Of a stretch of DNA of 64,000 nucleotides, positions 17,195 through 25,318 are shown piece after piece. The notes under the pieces are model-generated. The model ran no database searches. It saw only the letters and a program-made list of their open reading frames with translations, and was not told the origin of the DNA. The stretch covers positions 225,379 through 289,378 of the forward strand of contig NZ_BAABHD010000030.1 of NCBI RefSeq assembly GCF_039541915.1, in the 5' to 3' direction. A program made the translations under genes and the position numbers. Position 1 is the first letter of the stretch. Each line of letters starts with the position of its first letter. The DNA comes from Nibrella saemangeumensis. Its GTDB lineage: Bacteria > Bacteroidota > Bacteroidia > Cytophagales > Spirosomataceae.

Positions 17195-18652
17195 TTACGG
17201 CACCAATCTTAACTCAACCCGGCGATTCTTGGTCAGACCGGGGCGGCTGGTGTCGCCCACCGGCTTGAAGGAGCCGAAGTAGTCGACGACGATGCGACTG
17301 GGGTCGTTCAGACCGGCGCGAACCAGGTACTGCCGGACAGCCTCAACCCGGCGACGCGACAGCGCGATGTTGTAGCGGTCAGACGCCCGGCGGTCGGCAT
17401 GGCCGGCCAGTTGCAGGCGGCACTGGGTTTTGTTCATCAGCTCGACCACTTTGTTCAGCATGTCGTAGAACTCCGGCTTAATGACGTTTTTGTCGGTGTC
17501 AAACTGCACGTTGGTAAAGATCTCGGCGCAGGCTACACCCGGCAGGGCGGCACTCACGTACTTGTCGAAGTCGATGGCTTCACCGGCTCCGGAGACGATG
17601 CTGCCGGCGGGCGTATTCGGCTGACGGTCGAAGTAGTCAGACACACCGTCGTTGTCGGTATCGGTCAGCAGGCGCGGGTCAATATCTTTCGGGCGGTTGG
17701 CTTTGGCGACCGAGTCGATCTGCTCCAGCGTCAGGATTACCGGCGGCTTGATGAGCGACTTCGGATCGGTCCAGCGCAGGTGGTAGGTACCCAGCGTGGT
17801 ATCGTATTCGTATTTACCGTTTATTTTCTGCACCCGGATCGCCCGCTTGCCGAGTTTATACGTCAGCATGACCGCTCCGTAGCCGTAGCCGTCGACGTTT
17901 GAGTTACCGCGCTTCATCTCAGTGGCCGTCAGGCTGCCCCGTGGCCCCACCGGATCGAACACGCTGGAGGCATCGCCCCCGATGGTCGCATCCAGTTGTT
18001 CGGTATTGGTGCGGTTATAGCGGATGTCGAGGCCGAGGTCAAAGCGGGGGCTCAGTTCGTAGTGAACACCCAAGCCGACAGGTATAACCAGCGTGTTGCG
18101 GTTGGAGGCATTGCGAACCACCCCGTCGCCGGTATTACCGGTATACCGGCGCACCCGGCCGGTGCCCAGTTCATAAGCCGTGGATTTAAAGGACATCAGC
18201 CCGACCCCGGTATAGACGTCAACTTTCCAGTGTTTCATTTTATTGACCCCGAAGAGCAGGCTTTTCAGGTTGACGCTGCCGGTCAGATCCCCCTGAAGGT
18301 ATTCGGAGCGGAAATAGGAGAAATACTGCCGGCGTTTCATCCCGCGCAGCGTGCCGTAACTGCCGCCCAGTTGCAGGCCAAAGAGGTGCGATAACTGTTT
18401 GCCTACCGTCAGGCCACCGAAATAAGTACCCCGCTCACTGGCACTGTCGAAATTATTGAGACCCACCGGATAGTAATCGTATTCGCGCAGATCACCGAAG
18501 AATTGAGTCGGGCCGCCGTGGATAGAAAGCGACCAGGTATTCATTTTAGCAGGACCTTCGTAAGATGCCTTAGGGTTGTATTGTGCATATGCCCCTGCCG
18601 AAATCAATGTACCCAATCCTAATGCCTTTACCAGAAGGGATACTTTTTTCAT
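17195..18652 (-). CDS. OmpA-family outer-membrane protein with TSP3 linker
   Basis: A 485-residue protein. It has a signal peptide (residues 1-23, ending AGAYAQ), an N-terminal beta-barrel of about 250 residues, a thrombospondin type 3 calcium-binding segment DTDNDGVSDYFDRQ (about residue 330), and a C-terminal OmpA peptidoglycan-binding domain with VQFDTDKNVIKPEF and LAGHADRRASDRYNIALSRR. It would anchor the outer membrane to peptidoglycan. It is monocistronic, with its own promoter (18761-18791) and terminator (17144-17170), and unrelated to the polysaccharide genes. Confidence 0.92.
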   Translation of the reverse strand: MKKVSLLVKALGLGTLISAGAYAQYNPKASYEGPAKMNTWSLSIHGGPTQFFGDLREYDYYPVGLNNFDSASERGTYFGGLTVGKQLSHLFGLQLGGSYGTLRGMKRRQYFSYFRSEYLQGDLTGSVNLKSLLFGVNKMKHWKVDVYTGVGLMSFKSTAYELGTGRVRRYTGNTGDGVVRNASNRNTLVIPVGLGVHYELSPRFDLGLDIRYNRTNTEQLDATIGGDASSVFDPVGPRGSLTATEMKRGNSNVDGYGYGAVMLTYKLGKRAIRVQKINGKYEYDTTLGTYHLRWTDPKSLIKPPVILTLEQIDSVAKANRPKDIDPRLLTDTDNDGVSDYFDRQPNTPAGSIVSGAGEAIDFDKYVSAALPGVACAEIFTNVQFDTDKNVIKPEFYDMLNKVVELMNKTQCRLQLAGHADRRASDRYNIALSRRRVEAVRQYLVRAGLNDPSRIVVDYFGSFKPVGDTSRPGLTKNRRVELRLVP

Positions 18653-18760
18653 GTGTCTCAGGTTATTGTTAAACAGATAAATCGAACATCAAGTGTGAAA
18701 AGAACAGGACCAGAGATATAAATAATCCGGTATACGGGCCGTTTATTCAGCCGTTAGCCG

Positions 18761-18791
18761 CAAAGCTATGTATTTTCATTAAGTTTACAAA
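18761..18791 (-). promoter_or_regulatory. Bacteroidota-type promoter of the OmpA-like gene
   Basis: On the minus strand TTTG (18791-18788), a 19-nt spacer and TAGCTTTG (18768-18761) match the Bacteroidota -33 TTTG / -7 TAnnTTTG consensus. The start codon is at 18652, giving a leader of about 100 nt. Confidence 0.65.
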
Positions 18792-18862
18792 CAAGATTCC
18801 AGACCCAATGTTTGGCCCAAATTATGAATTCTTTCTGATAGCGCAATGAACATATTATAATT

Positions 18863-19993
18863 CTATAAACGCTTCATCAGGCGGGTCGTCATGTCATTTT
18901 TCCATGAATTATAATCACCGGCCGCGATGTGTTGCCGGGCCTCCCGAACTAGCCATAAGTAGAAGGTCAGGTTGTGCAGACTGGCAATCTGAGCCCCCAG
19001 AATCTCCTCCGACCGGATCAGATGCCGCAGGTACGCCCGGCTATACTGCGTACTGGCGTAACCACCCAGCGCGGCATCGATGGGACTGAAGTCGTTGCGC
19101 CACTTCTCATTCTTTATATTAATGACCCCTTCGGTGGTAAACAGAATGCCGTGCCGGGCGTTGCGGGTCGGCATCACGCAATCAAACATATCGACGCCCA
19201 GCGCAATGGCTTCCAGGATGTTAGCCGGCGTACCCACGCCCATCAGGTAGCGGGGCTTGTCGGCGGGCAGGATCTCGTTCACGATGGCGATCATCTCGTA
19301 CATCTGTTCGGCCGGCTCCCCCACCGCCAGTCCGCCAATGGCGTTGCCTTCCCGGCCGTGGCTGGCGACTACTTCCGCCGACTGGCGTCGCAGATCCGTA
19401 TACGTACTGCCCTGGACAATGGGAAACAGCACCTGCCGGTACCCGTAATGCCCCTGGGTCTCGTCGAAACGGGTAATGCAGCGCTGCAGCCAGCGGTGGG
19501 TCATGTCCATCGACCGGCGGGCGTAGTCGTACTCGCAGGGATAGGGCGTACACTCATCGAAGGCCATGATGATGTCGGCCCCGATGGTCCGCTGGATGTC
19601 CATCACGCCCTCTGGTGTAAAGATGTGGGCGGAGCCGTCGATATGCGATTTAAATGTCACGCCCTCCTCTTTAATCTTCCGCGTGTTCGACAGCGAATAC
19701 ACCTGGTAGCCACCGCTATCGGTCAGGATAGGCCGCTGCCAGCCGTTGAAGCGGTGCAGCCCGCCGGCCTGGCTCAGGATGTCGAGACCGGGCCGCAGGT
19801 ACAGGTGGTAGGTATTGCCGAGGATGATTTCGGCGTTGATGTCATGTTCCAGTTCGCGCTGGTGAACGGCTTTAACGGTACCGGCCGTGCCCACCGGCAT
19901 AAAAATAGGCGTCTGTATAGGTCCATGATCGGTCGTCAGCGTACCCGTGCGGGCCTGCGACTGCGGATCAGTCTGGTGAATCGTAAACGTCAT
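18863..19993 (-). CDS. tgt: tRNA-guanine transglycosylase
   Basis: A protein of about 376 residues that exchanges guanine-34 for a queuine precursor (preQ1) in tRNAs with GUN anticodons. It has PIFMPVGTAGTVKAV, ILTDSGGYQVYSL, the catalytic region FDECTPYPCEYDYARRS, and the nucleophile region MFDCVMPTRNARHG. The C-terminal zinc site is altered: where enterobacterial Tgt has three cysteines before YSRAYL, this protein has LGGYASTQ, while the later His in SLHNLTFYLWL remains. To my knowledge this is seen in other Bacteroidota. The frame extends to a TTG at 20002, but the ATG at 19993 is preferred. Confidence 0.95.
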   Translation of the reverse strand: MTFTIHQTDPQSQARTGTLTTDHGPIQTPIFMPVGTAGTVKAVHQRELEHDINAEIILGNTYHLYLRPGLDILSQAGGLHRFNGWQRPILTDSGGYQVYSLSNTRKIKEEGVTFKSHIDGSAHIFTPEGVMDIQRTIGADIIMAFDECTPYPCEYDYARRSMDMTHRWLQRCITRFDETQGHYGYRQVLFPIVQGSTYTDLRRQSAEVVASHGREGNAIGGLAVGEPAEQMYEMIAIVNEILPADKPRYLMGVGTPANILEAIALGVDMFDCVMPTRNARHGILFTTEGVINIKNEKWRNDFSPIDAALGGYASTQYSRAYLRHLIRSEEILGAQIASLHNLTFYLWLVREARQHIAAGDYNSWKNDMTTRLMKRL

Positions 19994-19999
19994 AGGTTG

Positions 20000-20007
20000 C
20001 AAAGTTA
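20000..20007 (-). promoter_or_regulatory. Possible -7 element for tgt
   Basis: TAACTTTG on the minus strand matches TAnnTTTG and ends 7 nt before the ATG at 19993. No convincing TTTG occurs at the expected -33 position. If used, the tgt mRNA would be almost leaderless. Confidence 0.35.
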
Positions 20008-20090
20008 CGGCGCTCCGGGTTTTTCCGGTAACTCGGGTTATATTTGCGGCTTAAAACGGATAACTAACGATCTAACCTCTACGAGCTTTT

Positions 20091-21407
20091 GTGATAACGG
20101 TGGTGCTGGTACTGTGGCTGATAGCAATCAGTATACAGCTTGTGTACATTGTGTTTATTTATTCGCGAACGGCGCTGCACCGTACCCCCGACCTTCCTGT
20201 CGGCCAGGCAGCCCAGACCGGTACCCCGATGCTATCCGCTACCGCAGCGAATCCGCTTCTGACGACCGACGTACCGGGCAGTTCCCTCTCCGGTATAACG
20301 GCAGCCGGCCGCCCCTCATCAGGCATGACGATGTCCGGCACCGCGGTATCCGGTATGACAATGCCCGGTACGGCGGTACCCGGCACAGCGGTGCCCGGCG
20401 TTACAGTCATAGTCTGCGCTTGGAACGAACGCGAAAACCTGGAAGAACTCCTCCCCCTGCTCGACCAGCAGATTTATCCCGAATTTGAGGTGCTGGTAAT
20501 GGACGACCGCTCCCGCGACGGCACCCTGGATTACCTGGAGGAAGTTACGACCCAACTGCAACACGTCCGCTACCTCCGGATCGACCGCGAACACGAGCAC
20601 GTCACGCCCAAGAAGTACGCCCTGACAATAGCCCTGAAAAAAGCCCGGCACCCCGTGGTGCTGCTGACCGACGCCGACTGCCGGCCGGCCAGTCCGCACT
20701 GGATTGCCGGCATGGCCGCTCACCTGAGTAAGGCCGGGACCGAGATTGTGCTGGGGGTATCGCCTTACCACCACCAGCCGGGCCTGCTGAACTGGGTGAT
20801 CCGGAGCGAAACCCTGTTTACGGCCGTGCAGTACCTGTCGCTGGCGCTGGCGGGCCGTCCGTATATGGGCGTGGGCCGCAACCTGATGTACCGCCGGTCG
20901 GTGTTCTTCGACAACCGGGGATTTTACTCGCACATGCGCATTCTGGGGGGCGACGACGACCTGTTTATCAACGAAGCCGCCAACGCCCGCAACACGGCCG
21001 TCAGCCTCCACGAAGACACCTTTACCTGGTCGGCCCCGAAAGAAACCTGGCGGGAATGGCGGCACCAGAAACGCCGGCACCTAAGCGTAGGCCGGCTGTA
21101 CAAGCCTGCGCACAAGCTGCGGCTCGGCCTGCTGACGGGTTCGCACGTGATGACCTGGCTGCTGGCGGGTGTCATGACCGCGCTGGTACCGTTTGTGACC
21201 CCGACCACGCTGCTCTGGGTCGCTTTGGGTCTCTTCGGCTTCCGGTTGCTGGCCTTCTGGCTGGTGGTCGGGCGGATCAGCTACCGGCTGAGCCGTACCG
21301 TTGGCTGGTACACCCTTTCGCTGATGGATGCGCTGTTATCCTTATATTATATAGTCATGGGCGTTGCCACCTTTTTCCGCCGACGCCGAAAACTTGCCTG
21401 GCGATGA
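20091..21407 (+). CDS. Membrane GT2 glycosyltransferase with pentapeptide-repeat linker
   Basis: A 438-residue protein starting at GTG 20091. It has an N-terminal membrane helix (residues 3-25) and then a linker of about nine degenerate pentapeptides of type (S/P)G-x-(T/A)-(V/M) at residues 62-106. The GT2 domain follows, with VTVIVCAWNERENLEELL, VLVMDDRSRDGTLDYL, LLTDADCRPASPHW and a QxxRW-like EWRHQKRRHLSVGR. Two or three membrane helices complete the C-terminus. This is the layout of processive or membrane-anchored GT2 enzymes. It overlaps rsmG by 4 nt (ATGA), so the two are co-translated. Confidence 0.88.
   Translation: MITVVLVLWLIAISIQLVYIVFIYSRTALHRTPDLPVGQAAQTGTPMLSATAANPLLTTDVPGSSLSGITAAGRPSSGMTMSGTAVSGMTMPGTAVPGTAVPGVTVIVCAWNERENLEELLPLLDQQIYPEFEVLVMDDRSRDGTLDYLEEVTTQLQHVRYLRIDREHEHVTPKKYALTIALKKARHPVVLLTDADCRPASPHWIAGMAAHLSKAGTEIVLGVSPYHHQPGLLNWVIRSETLFTAVQYLSLALAGRPYMGVGRNLMYRRSVFFDNRGFYSHMRILGGDDDLFINEAANARNTAVSLHEDTFTWSAPKETWREWRHQKRRHLSVGRLYKPAHKLRLGLLTGSHVMTWLLAGVMTALVPFVTPTTLLWVALGLFGFRLLAFWLVVGRISYRLSRTVGWYTLSLMDALLSLYYIVMGVATFFRRRRKLAWR
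20274..20408 (+). repeat. 15-bp tandem repeat coding a pentapeptide linker
   Basis: Nine degenerate in-frame 15-bp units encode PGSSL, SGITA, AGRPS, SGMTM, SGTAV, SGMTM, PGTAV, PGTAV and PGVTV within the glycosyltransferase gene. The last unit merges with the first strand of the catalytic domain. GC-rich units of type CCCGGTACGGCGGTA suggest expansion by replication slippage. Confidence 0.8.
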
Positions 21408-22045
21408 GTGTTGATCTGATCAAAAAATACTTTCCGAAACTGACCGCCGAACAGTACGATCGCTTTGCCGCCCTGGGAGATCTGTACCGCGAGTGGAACG
21501 CGCAGATCAATGTGGTATCGCGGCAGGACATTGAACACCTGTACGAGAAGCACATCCTGCACTCGCTGGGCATTGCGAAGCTGGTTGAGTTCCGCCCCGG
21601 CACCGAAATTCTGGACGTCGGTACCGGTGGCGGGTTTCCGGGCATTCCGCTGGCCATTCTGTTCCCCCTCGCCGACTTCCACCTCGTCGACAGTATTGGT
21701 AAGAAGATCAAAGTTGTAAACGAAGTATCGCAGGCGCTGGGGCTGACCAACGTGAAGGCTGAGCAGGTACGGGTAGAGCACATGAACACCTCCTACGATT
21801 TTGTAGTCAGCCGGGCCGTTACGCGGCTAAATCCCTTTCTGGGCTGGGTGCGGTACAAAATCCGGAAGGAGGGTAACAATAGCATCCCCAACGGGGTTTT
21901 GTACCTGAAAGGCGGAGACCTGGCCGAGGAACTGAGCGAGGTCAAAGACCGCTATCGCATCTACGAATTATCCGACTATTTTGACGAGCCGTTTTTTGAA
22001 ACCAAGAAATTAATTTACGTCTCGGTACATAAAAGTAAGCGTTGA
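21404..22045 (+). CDS. rsmG: 16S rRNA (guanine527-N7)-methyltransferase
   Basis: A 213-residue protein from the ATG at 21404: MSVDLIKKYFPKLTAEQYDR. RsmG hallmarks are INVVSRQDIEHLYEKHILHS and the SAM-binding motif ILDVGTGGGFPGIPLAILFP, followed by VVSRAVTRLNPF. It methylates N7 of G527 in 16S rRNA. The open frame extends far upstream through the preceding gene, but the ATGA overlap with the glycosyltransferase stop (21405-21407) marks the real start. Confidence 0.95.
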   Translation: MSVDLIKKYFPKLTAEQYDRFAALGDLYREWNAQINVVSRQDIEHLYEKHILHSLGIAKLVEFRPGTEILDVGTGGGFPGIPLAILFPLADFHLVDSIGKKIKVVNEVSQALGLTNVKAEQVRVEHMNTSYDFVVSRAVTRLNPFLGWVRYKIRKEGNNSIPNGVLYLKGGDLAEELSEVKDRYRIYELSDYFDEPFFETKKLIYVSVHKSKR

Positions 22046-22103
22046 TTGCCTGAAAGTATGTTTATTTGAGCTTTAGACCAGAAACATTACAACGGAAACA
22101 ACC

Positions 22104-22418
22104 ATGGCAGAGGTTTTCAGATCAAGCATGTTGAAAGACCCGGTCCGGCAGGATGTGGTCGAGTTCAACGACAAGGGTGTTACCTTTCGTGTGACCAAGC
22201 TGATCGGCGGGACTGACAACTTTGTATTCTACTCCGACATTTCCGGCGTAGAGATTGACAACGGGATGTTTTTCGCCACGATCCGGATCATTCCCAGGGC
22301 TCGTCCGGAAATTGTTATCCGAAACTTTTCCAAGGGAGACGCCCGTCGGATCAAGGAGATCATCCTGCAGAATGTACCGCACAACCGGCCCGACGCGTTT
22401 GGGAATCCCGCGCGGTAG
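22104..22418 (+). CDS. Small conserved cytosolic protein, function unknown
   Basis: A 104-residue protein, MAEVFRSSMLKDPVRQDVVE..., with alternating beta-strands and a closing amphipathic helix (GDARRIKEIILQNV). The length and pattern resemble a PH-like fold, but I recognise no named family. It has no signal peptide or membrane segment. It stands alone between rsmG and the tRNA gene, 58 nt after rsmG, and may share its transcript. Confidence 0.7.
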   Translation: MAEVFRSSMLKDPVRQDVVEFNDKGVTFRVTKLIGGTDNFVFYSDISGVEIDNGMFFATIRIIPRARPEIVIRNFSKGDARRIKEIILQNVPHNRPDAFGNPAR

Positions 22419-22498
22419 AGGTTGCTATTGACTATCACGGATTTAGTGCCGGGGAAGTAGCAGGAAGCAAAAATAAACAACATTTTTTAGCCACAGGG

Positions 22499-22530
22499 CT
22501 TGCGCAGAATACCATTTGGGCGTACTTTTG
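22499..22530 (+). promoter_or_regulatory. Promoter of tRNA-Asn
   Basis: CTTG, a 20-nt spacer and TACTTTTG (22523-22530) match the Bacteroidota TTTG / TAnnTTTG promoter form. The mature tRNA starts 10 nt downstream at 22540, a spacing expected for a stable-RNA promoter. Confidence 0.55.
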
Positions 22531-22539
22531 CACCACGAT

Positions 22540-22613
22540 TCCCGAATAGCTCAGTCGGTTAGAGCATCTGACTGTTAATCAGAGGGTCGCTGGTTCGAGC
22601 CCAGCTTCGGGAG
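22540..22613 (+). tRNA. tRNA-Asn (GTT anticodon)
   Basis: A 74-nt cloverleaf. Acceptor 5' TCCCGAA pairs with 3' TTCGGGA plus discriminator G. The D-loop is GCTCAGTCGGTTAGAGC, the anticodon stem is TCTGA/TCAGA around loop CTGTTAA (anticodon GTT), and the T-loop is GGTTCGAGCC. CCA is not encoded. Insertion-sequence debris starts less than 200 bp downstream, so the 3' end of this gene is a plausible integration target. Confidence 0.97.
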
Positions 22614-22623
22614 CTCTGATAAT

Positions 22624-22660
22624 AAGCCACTTAGCAGAAATGTTAAGTGGCTTTTTTGTT
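22624..22660 (+). terminator. Intrinsic terminator of tRNA-Asn
   Basis: A perfect 10-bp stem AAGCCACTTA/TAAGTGGCTT with a 10-nt loop, followed by TTTT, starting 11 nt after the tRNA. Confidence 0.88.
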
Positions 22661-22791
22661 GTGGTTGCAAAACAAGTTGCAAAACATTTTCAATTGTTGC
22701 ACAGATTGTCGGACAGGGACTAACTACCTCATATAAAAAATAACTTATTTTAAGACCGTCATTTTTACAATTTTTATCACAGATTCCCTCA

Positions 22792-22995
22792 ATGGATGGC
22801 AAACGGCGGGCCATCGACAATGTGTTTACGGAGCGGTTTTGGCGGTCGTTGAAATACGAAGAAGTGTACCTGAAAAGCTATCGGGATGGTCAGGAAGCCT
22901 ATCAGCAACTGGAATGGTATATCCACTGGTACAACGAGCAGCGTACTCATTCGGCTTTAGGGGGCCTAACACCCAAAGCGGTCTTTGAATCTTAG
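22792..22995 (+). pseudogene. IS3-family transposase OrfB, C-terminal fragment
   Basis: About 67 residues: DGKRRAIDNVFTERFWRSLK (with the last catalytic Glu of the DDE triad), then YQQLEWYIHWYNEQRTHSAL and GGLTPKAVF. These match the extreme C-terminus of IS3/IS51-group transposases. The rest of the gene, including the two catalytic Asp residues, is missing upstream, where the tRNA terminator region lies. It is a remnant left after deletion or imprecise loss of an element beside tRNA-Asn. Confidence 0.85.
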
Positions 22996-23312
22996 CATGG
23001 GGTGGTTATGTTTACACCCCTTCCGATCGGCTTCTCAACACAAGGGTGGTGATTTTGCTCTTAGTTTTGAAGCAAGGCTAGGTAGCCCTAAACAGGTTGC
23101 TGAAGCCCCTGCATCCGAAGTCATTTCATTTTGAATCCCCCATTTTTTTTCTAAACAGTGGGGAGTACCTCAGTGTGGGGTCCGGTCTTCCGTCTGGTTG
23201 GTCGGCTCCAGCGGCTAGCCAATGGTTATGGATGATCAAGTAGTTATAAATCTGGGTAGGCTCCTGAAATAGGTTTCAATCTCATTATAGAAATCAAAAT
23301 CAAAAAAGGAAG

Positions 23313-23332
23313 AAACCAAAGATGGGACCCTA
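23313..23332. repeat. IS terminal remnant, identical to the end of the 58.5-59.7 kb element
   Basis: The 20-nt string starting AAACCAAAGATGGGACCC is identical at 59721-59740, where it lies at the orfA-side end of a degenerate IS3 element. Similarity continues loosely upstream into an A-rich stretch. It is probably a solo end of the same IS. Confidence 0.55.
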
Positions 23333-23600
23333 TTTCCCATATGTCGGATCTTGTCCTCACCTATACCGCTCTATAATCCAAATTCGCCAAATTGACTTCC
23401 AACTGCTCAAAGCCAAATAGTGGGTTTGGCTTGTTCTTACAGATCAAGCCTGCCCTTACCGTTTGTCTAAATCGTCAGGGTAACTTATATGAATGAGTGG
23501 AAACGATAATAAGCCACAGCCGATTTTCATGACTAAAAATAAATTGCTTTTCTGATCATCACTTCCGTCACAGACAACCTCAAGCGCTAGAAGGTTTTTT

Positions 23601-23664
23601 ATTGCTCAACCTGATATTAGCCTTATAAGCCGAGGGTTGGGGTTCGAATCCATCGGGATCCGCC
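23601..23664 (+). pseudogene. tRNA-like remnant
   Basis: The segment contains a D-arm-like GCTCAACCTGATATTAGC and an anticodon-arm-like TTAGC/loop CTTATAA/GCCGA. A T-arm with GGGGTTCGAATCC and a 3' end CGGGATCCGCC follow. The 5' acceptor strand does not pair with the 3' end, and the anticodon stem has a mismatch, so it is unlikely to be functional. It could be a decayed tRNA gene or an attachment-site scar carried by a mobile element. Confidence 0.45.
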
Positions 23665-23838
23665 TTTAGTATCAGGCACTTATAACTAAATCTAGTTGTA
23701 CGTGCCTCTTGGTTTGCTTACGGATTTGCATGCAAGGCTATTTATTTCCTAAGAGAAATGTGTGGCTGGGTCAACAGTTGAGAGATGCTATGGTGTGAGA
23801 ATACAACATATCTGTGCCCTCAAGCTAAACAAAAGACA

Positions 23839-23863
23839 AACCCGGCCGCAAGATGGCCGGGTT
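23839..23863. terminator. Strong GC hairpin, probable bidirectional terminator
   Basis: A 9-bp perfect stem AACCCGGCC/GGCCGGGTT with a 7-nt loop. The minus strand continues TTGTCTTTTGTTT, a reasonable U-tract, and the plus strand has a weaker GTTCTAACTTT. No gene obviously ends here, so it may belong to a lost gene. Confidence 0.6.
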
Positions 23864-24200
23864 GTTCTAACTTTACTCTTAATTCAATTGTTTCGGGTGC
23901 TAATATATGATGAAGTTAGGAGTATTGCCATTCCAAACTGTTTTTTTGTAAACTTTTTTTTAAGTCATGATTACAACGGGTTGCCTCTTACTCACTAGTT
24001 TTCCTAACACCAAAGCCAGTGAGTAATACTAAAACGATACTAATGTGCAGAATACCAGTTTTTAAGTTTATCAGCTTTTGAGGACGTTATACATAAACCC
24101 TATCTATCGGCAATTTTGGTGTGTCTATATTTAACCAGGCTCCTTTTCAGGTTTTGAAAAGATTATTTGTGATCTACTTCGCAAAAATTTGAGATTTATT

Positions 24201-24638
24201 ATGCTTTTAAAAACCAAGATCTTTGTTTTCATAGCTTCTACAACCCTAGTATTTATATCCTTAAGCTGTCAGCATTTAAACGAAAAAGCTATCATAGCTC
24301 CGTTGCAGAAGAGATTTAAGATGAATGGGCGTATCCGTAACCATTCGTCTAAAGTGCTTTGGGTAGTTGTTTCACAGAAGAGATCGTTGAAAGCCCATTT
24401 GTTAGCTCCCAACCAACAATCCCCTGCTGTCATCGATGTAGATGCTGTCAGAGCCGTTGATGGAACTCCGATTGAGGGATATTCCGACTGGGTGAGAATC
24501 CGGGATATCTCGAGGGCAGATGTCTATGACACAAAGAATGCCTTGAAAATTAACTGCTTTACCTGCTCTCCGGATGAAGAACGGGTGTTCAACATGATTA
24601 CCTATGATTATAGCCCGAAGTGGGGGGTGGCACTATAG
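24201..24638 (+). CDS. Small putative lipoprotein, tandem paralog 1
   Basis: A 145-residue protein from the ATG at 24201, MLLKTKIFVFIASTTLVFIS. It has a type II signal peptide with lipobox ISLSC and a soluble domain with MNGRIRNHSSKVLWVVVSQ, LLAPNQQSP and IDVDAVRAVDGTP. The next gene (24705) shares these blocks in the same order, so the two arose by tandem duplication. I recognise no family. A TTG at 24189 would add four residues but is less likely as a start. Confidence 0.65.
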   Translation: MLLKTKIFVFIASTTLVFISLSCQHLNEKAIIAPLQKRFKMNGRIRNHSSKVLWVVVSQKRSLKAHLLAPNQQSPAVIDVDAVRAVDGTPIEGYSDWVRIRDISRADVYDTKNALKINCFTCSPDEERVFNMITYDYSPKWGVAL

Positions 24639-24704
24639 AGCTCCTGATTTTTGGTTATCTTGCATATAGCATAGTAGTTTCATTATAATTTTATCAAAAG
24701 ACCT

Positions 24705-25142
24705 ATGGCTAACAAATACATAGGACTCGCCATTATTGCCATAGCAATCTTACTACTTGTCTCTTCACTGGGTCGTCCTTCATATGTATTGCCTAAGTTG
24801 AGAGAGCTGATCAAGGTGAATGGACAAATCCGTAATTATTCCTCAAAAAGTGTATGGGTCATTGTATTCAACCATCATTTGGGCACAGAACCCGTTGCTT
24901 ATAAATTAGCTCCAAACTATAAGTCACCAGATTTTATCGATGCTGATGCCGTTAAGACTGCTGATGATACAACCAGAACAAGTCATACTGGGTGGATTAA
25001 AATTACCGATATAAGCCATGTTAATGTGCAGGAGGATCATGGTAGGCTAACAGTTGGTTGCCTTGCCTGTTGGTTTGTTGAAGAAAACCGATTTGGCAAG
25101 GTGGTCTATGATACTACTACAAAATGGGGAGACCCTTTATGA
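24705..25142 (+). CDS. Small exported or membrane-anchored protein, tandem paralog 2
   Basis: A 145-residue protein with one N-terminal membrane helix (YIGLAIIAIAILLLVSSLG) in place of the lipobox of its paralog. The soluble part is VNGQIRNYSSKSVWVIVF, YKLAPNYKSPDFIDADAVK, WIKITDISHVNV, LTVGCLACWF and TTKWGDPL. These align with the protein encoded at 24201, including a shared Cys-x2-Cys (CFTC/CLAC). The domain is unknown; the Cys pair suggests a disulfide outside the cytoplasm. Confidence 0.65.
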   Translation: MANKYIGLAIIAIAILLLVSSLGRPSYVLPKLRELIKVNGQIRNYSSKSVWVIVFNHHLGTEPVAYKLAPNYKSPDFIDADAVKTADDTTRTSHTGWIKITDISHVNVQEDHGRLTVGCLACWFVEENRFGKVVYDTTTKWGDPL

Positions 25143-25318
25143 AACGCGCCCTTGCTGGTTAGCAAGGCAATCCGTTACACTTGATAGCCATCCCGTTGGG
25201 TATAATTTTTGTATTTTATAATGTGATTCTTTTTGGTTATAAACTATATTGGTTATAAACTATATACGTAAATTAAGCGTTCTGATTCTAGCACAATGTG
25301 TTATTTTTTCAAGACGTT

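Larger units (their letters stand above)
22996..24200. other. Gene-poor 1.2-kb region with mobile-element debris
   Basis: I find no supported protein gene here. It holds the end fragment of an IS3-type element (23313-23332), a tRNA-like remnant (23601-23664) and a hairpin terminator (23839-23863). The one open frame longer than 60 codons (23762-23998) runs through the terminator hairpin and has no protein-like composition. The region looks like repeatedly disrupted accessory DNA. Confidence 0.6.

Noticed and set aside
20274..20408. CRISPR-like array
   Set aside because: The 15-bp units are contiguous without spacers and in frame within a gene. No other repeat-spacer array or cas gene was found in the window.
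18974..20488. 504-residue plus-strand frame
   Set aside because: It is the antisense shadow of the GC-rich tgt gene, and its end overlaps the glycosyltransferase gene in another frame.
20319..21080. 253-residue minus-strand frame opposite the GT2 gene
   Set aside because: A GC-rich shadow frame with valine/histidine-biased composition and no recognisable motif.
21056..21403. N-terminal extension of the rsmG frame
   Set aside because: It overlaps the glycosyltransferase coding region in another frame; the ATGA overlap at 21404 gives the standard RsmG N-terminus.
22575..22820. Minus-strand 81-residue frame over tRNA-Asn and its terminator
   Set aside because: It runs through the antisense of a tRNA and its terminator, with no protein-like composition; a common artefact next to tRNA genes.
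23762..23998. 78-residue plus-strand frame
   Set aside because: It passes through the strong hairpin at 23839-23863 and ends in low-complexity sequence; no ribosome binding site.
24189..25142. Toxin-antitoxin or immunity-protein pair
   Set aside because: The two proteins are paralogs with export signals, not a toxin with a cytosolic partner, and no toxin motif is visible.
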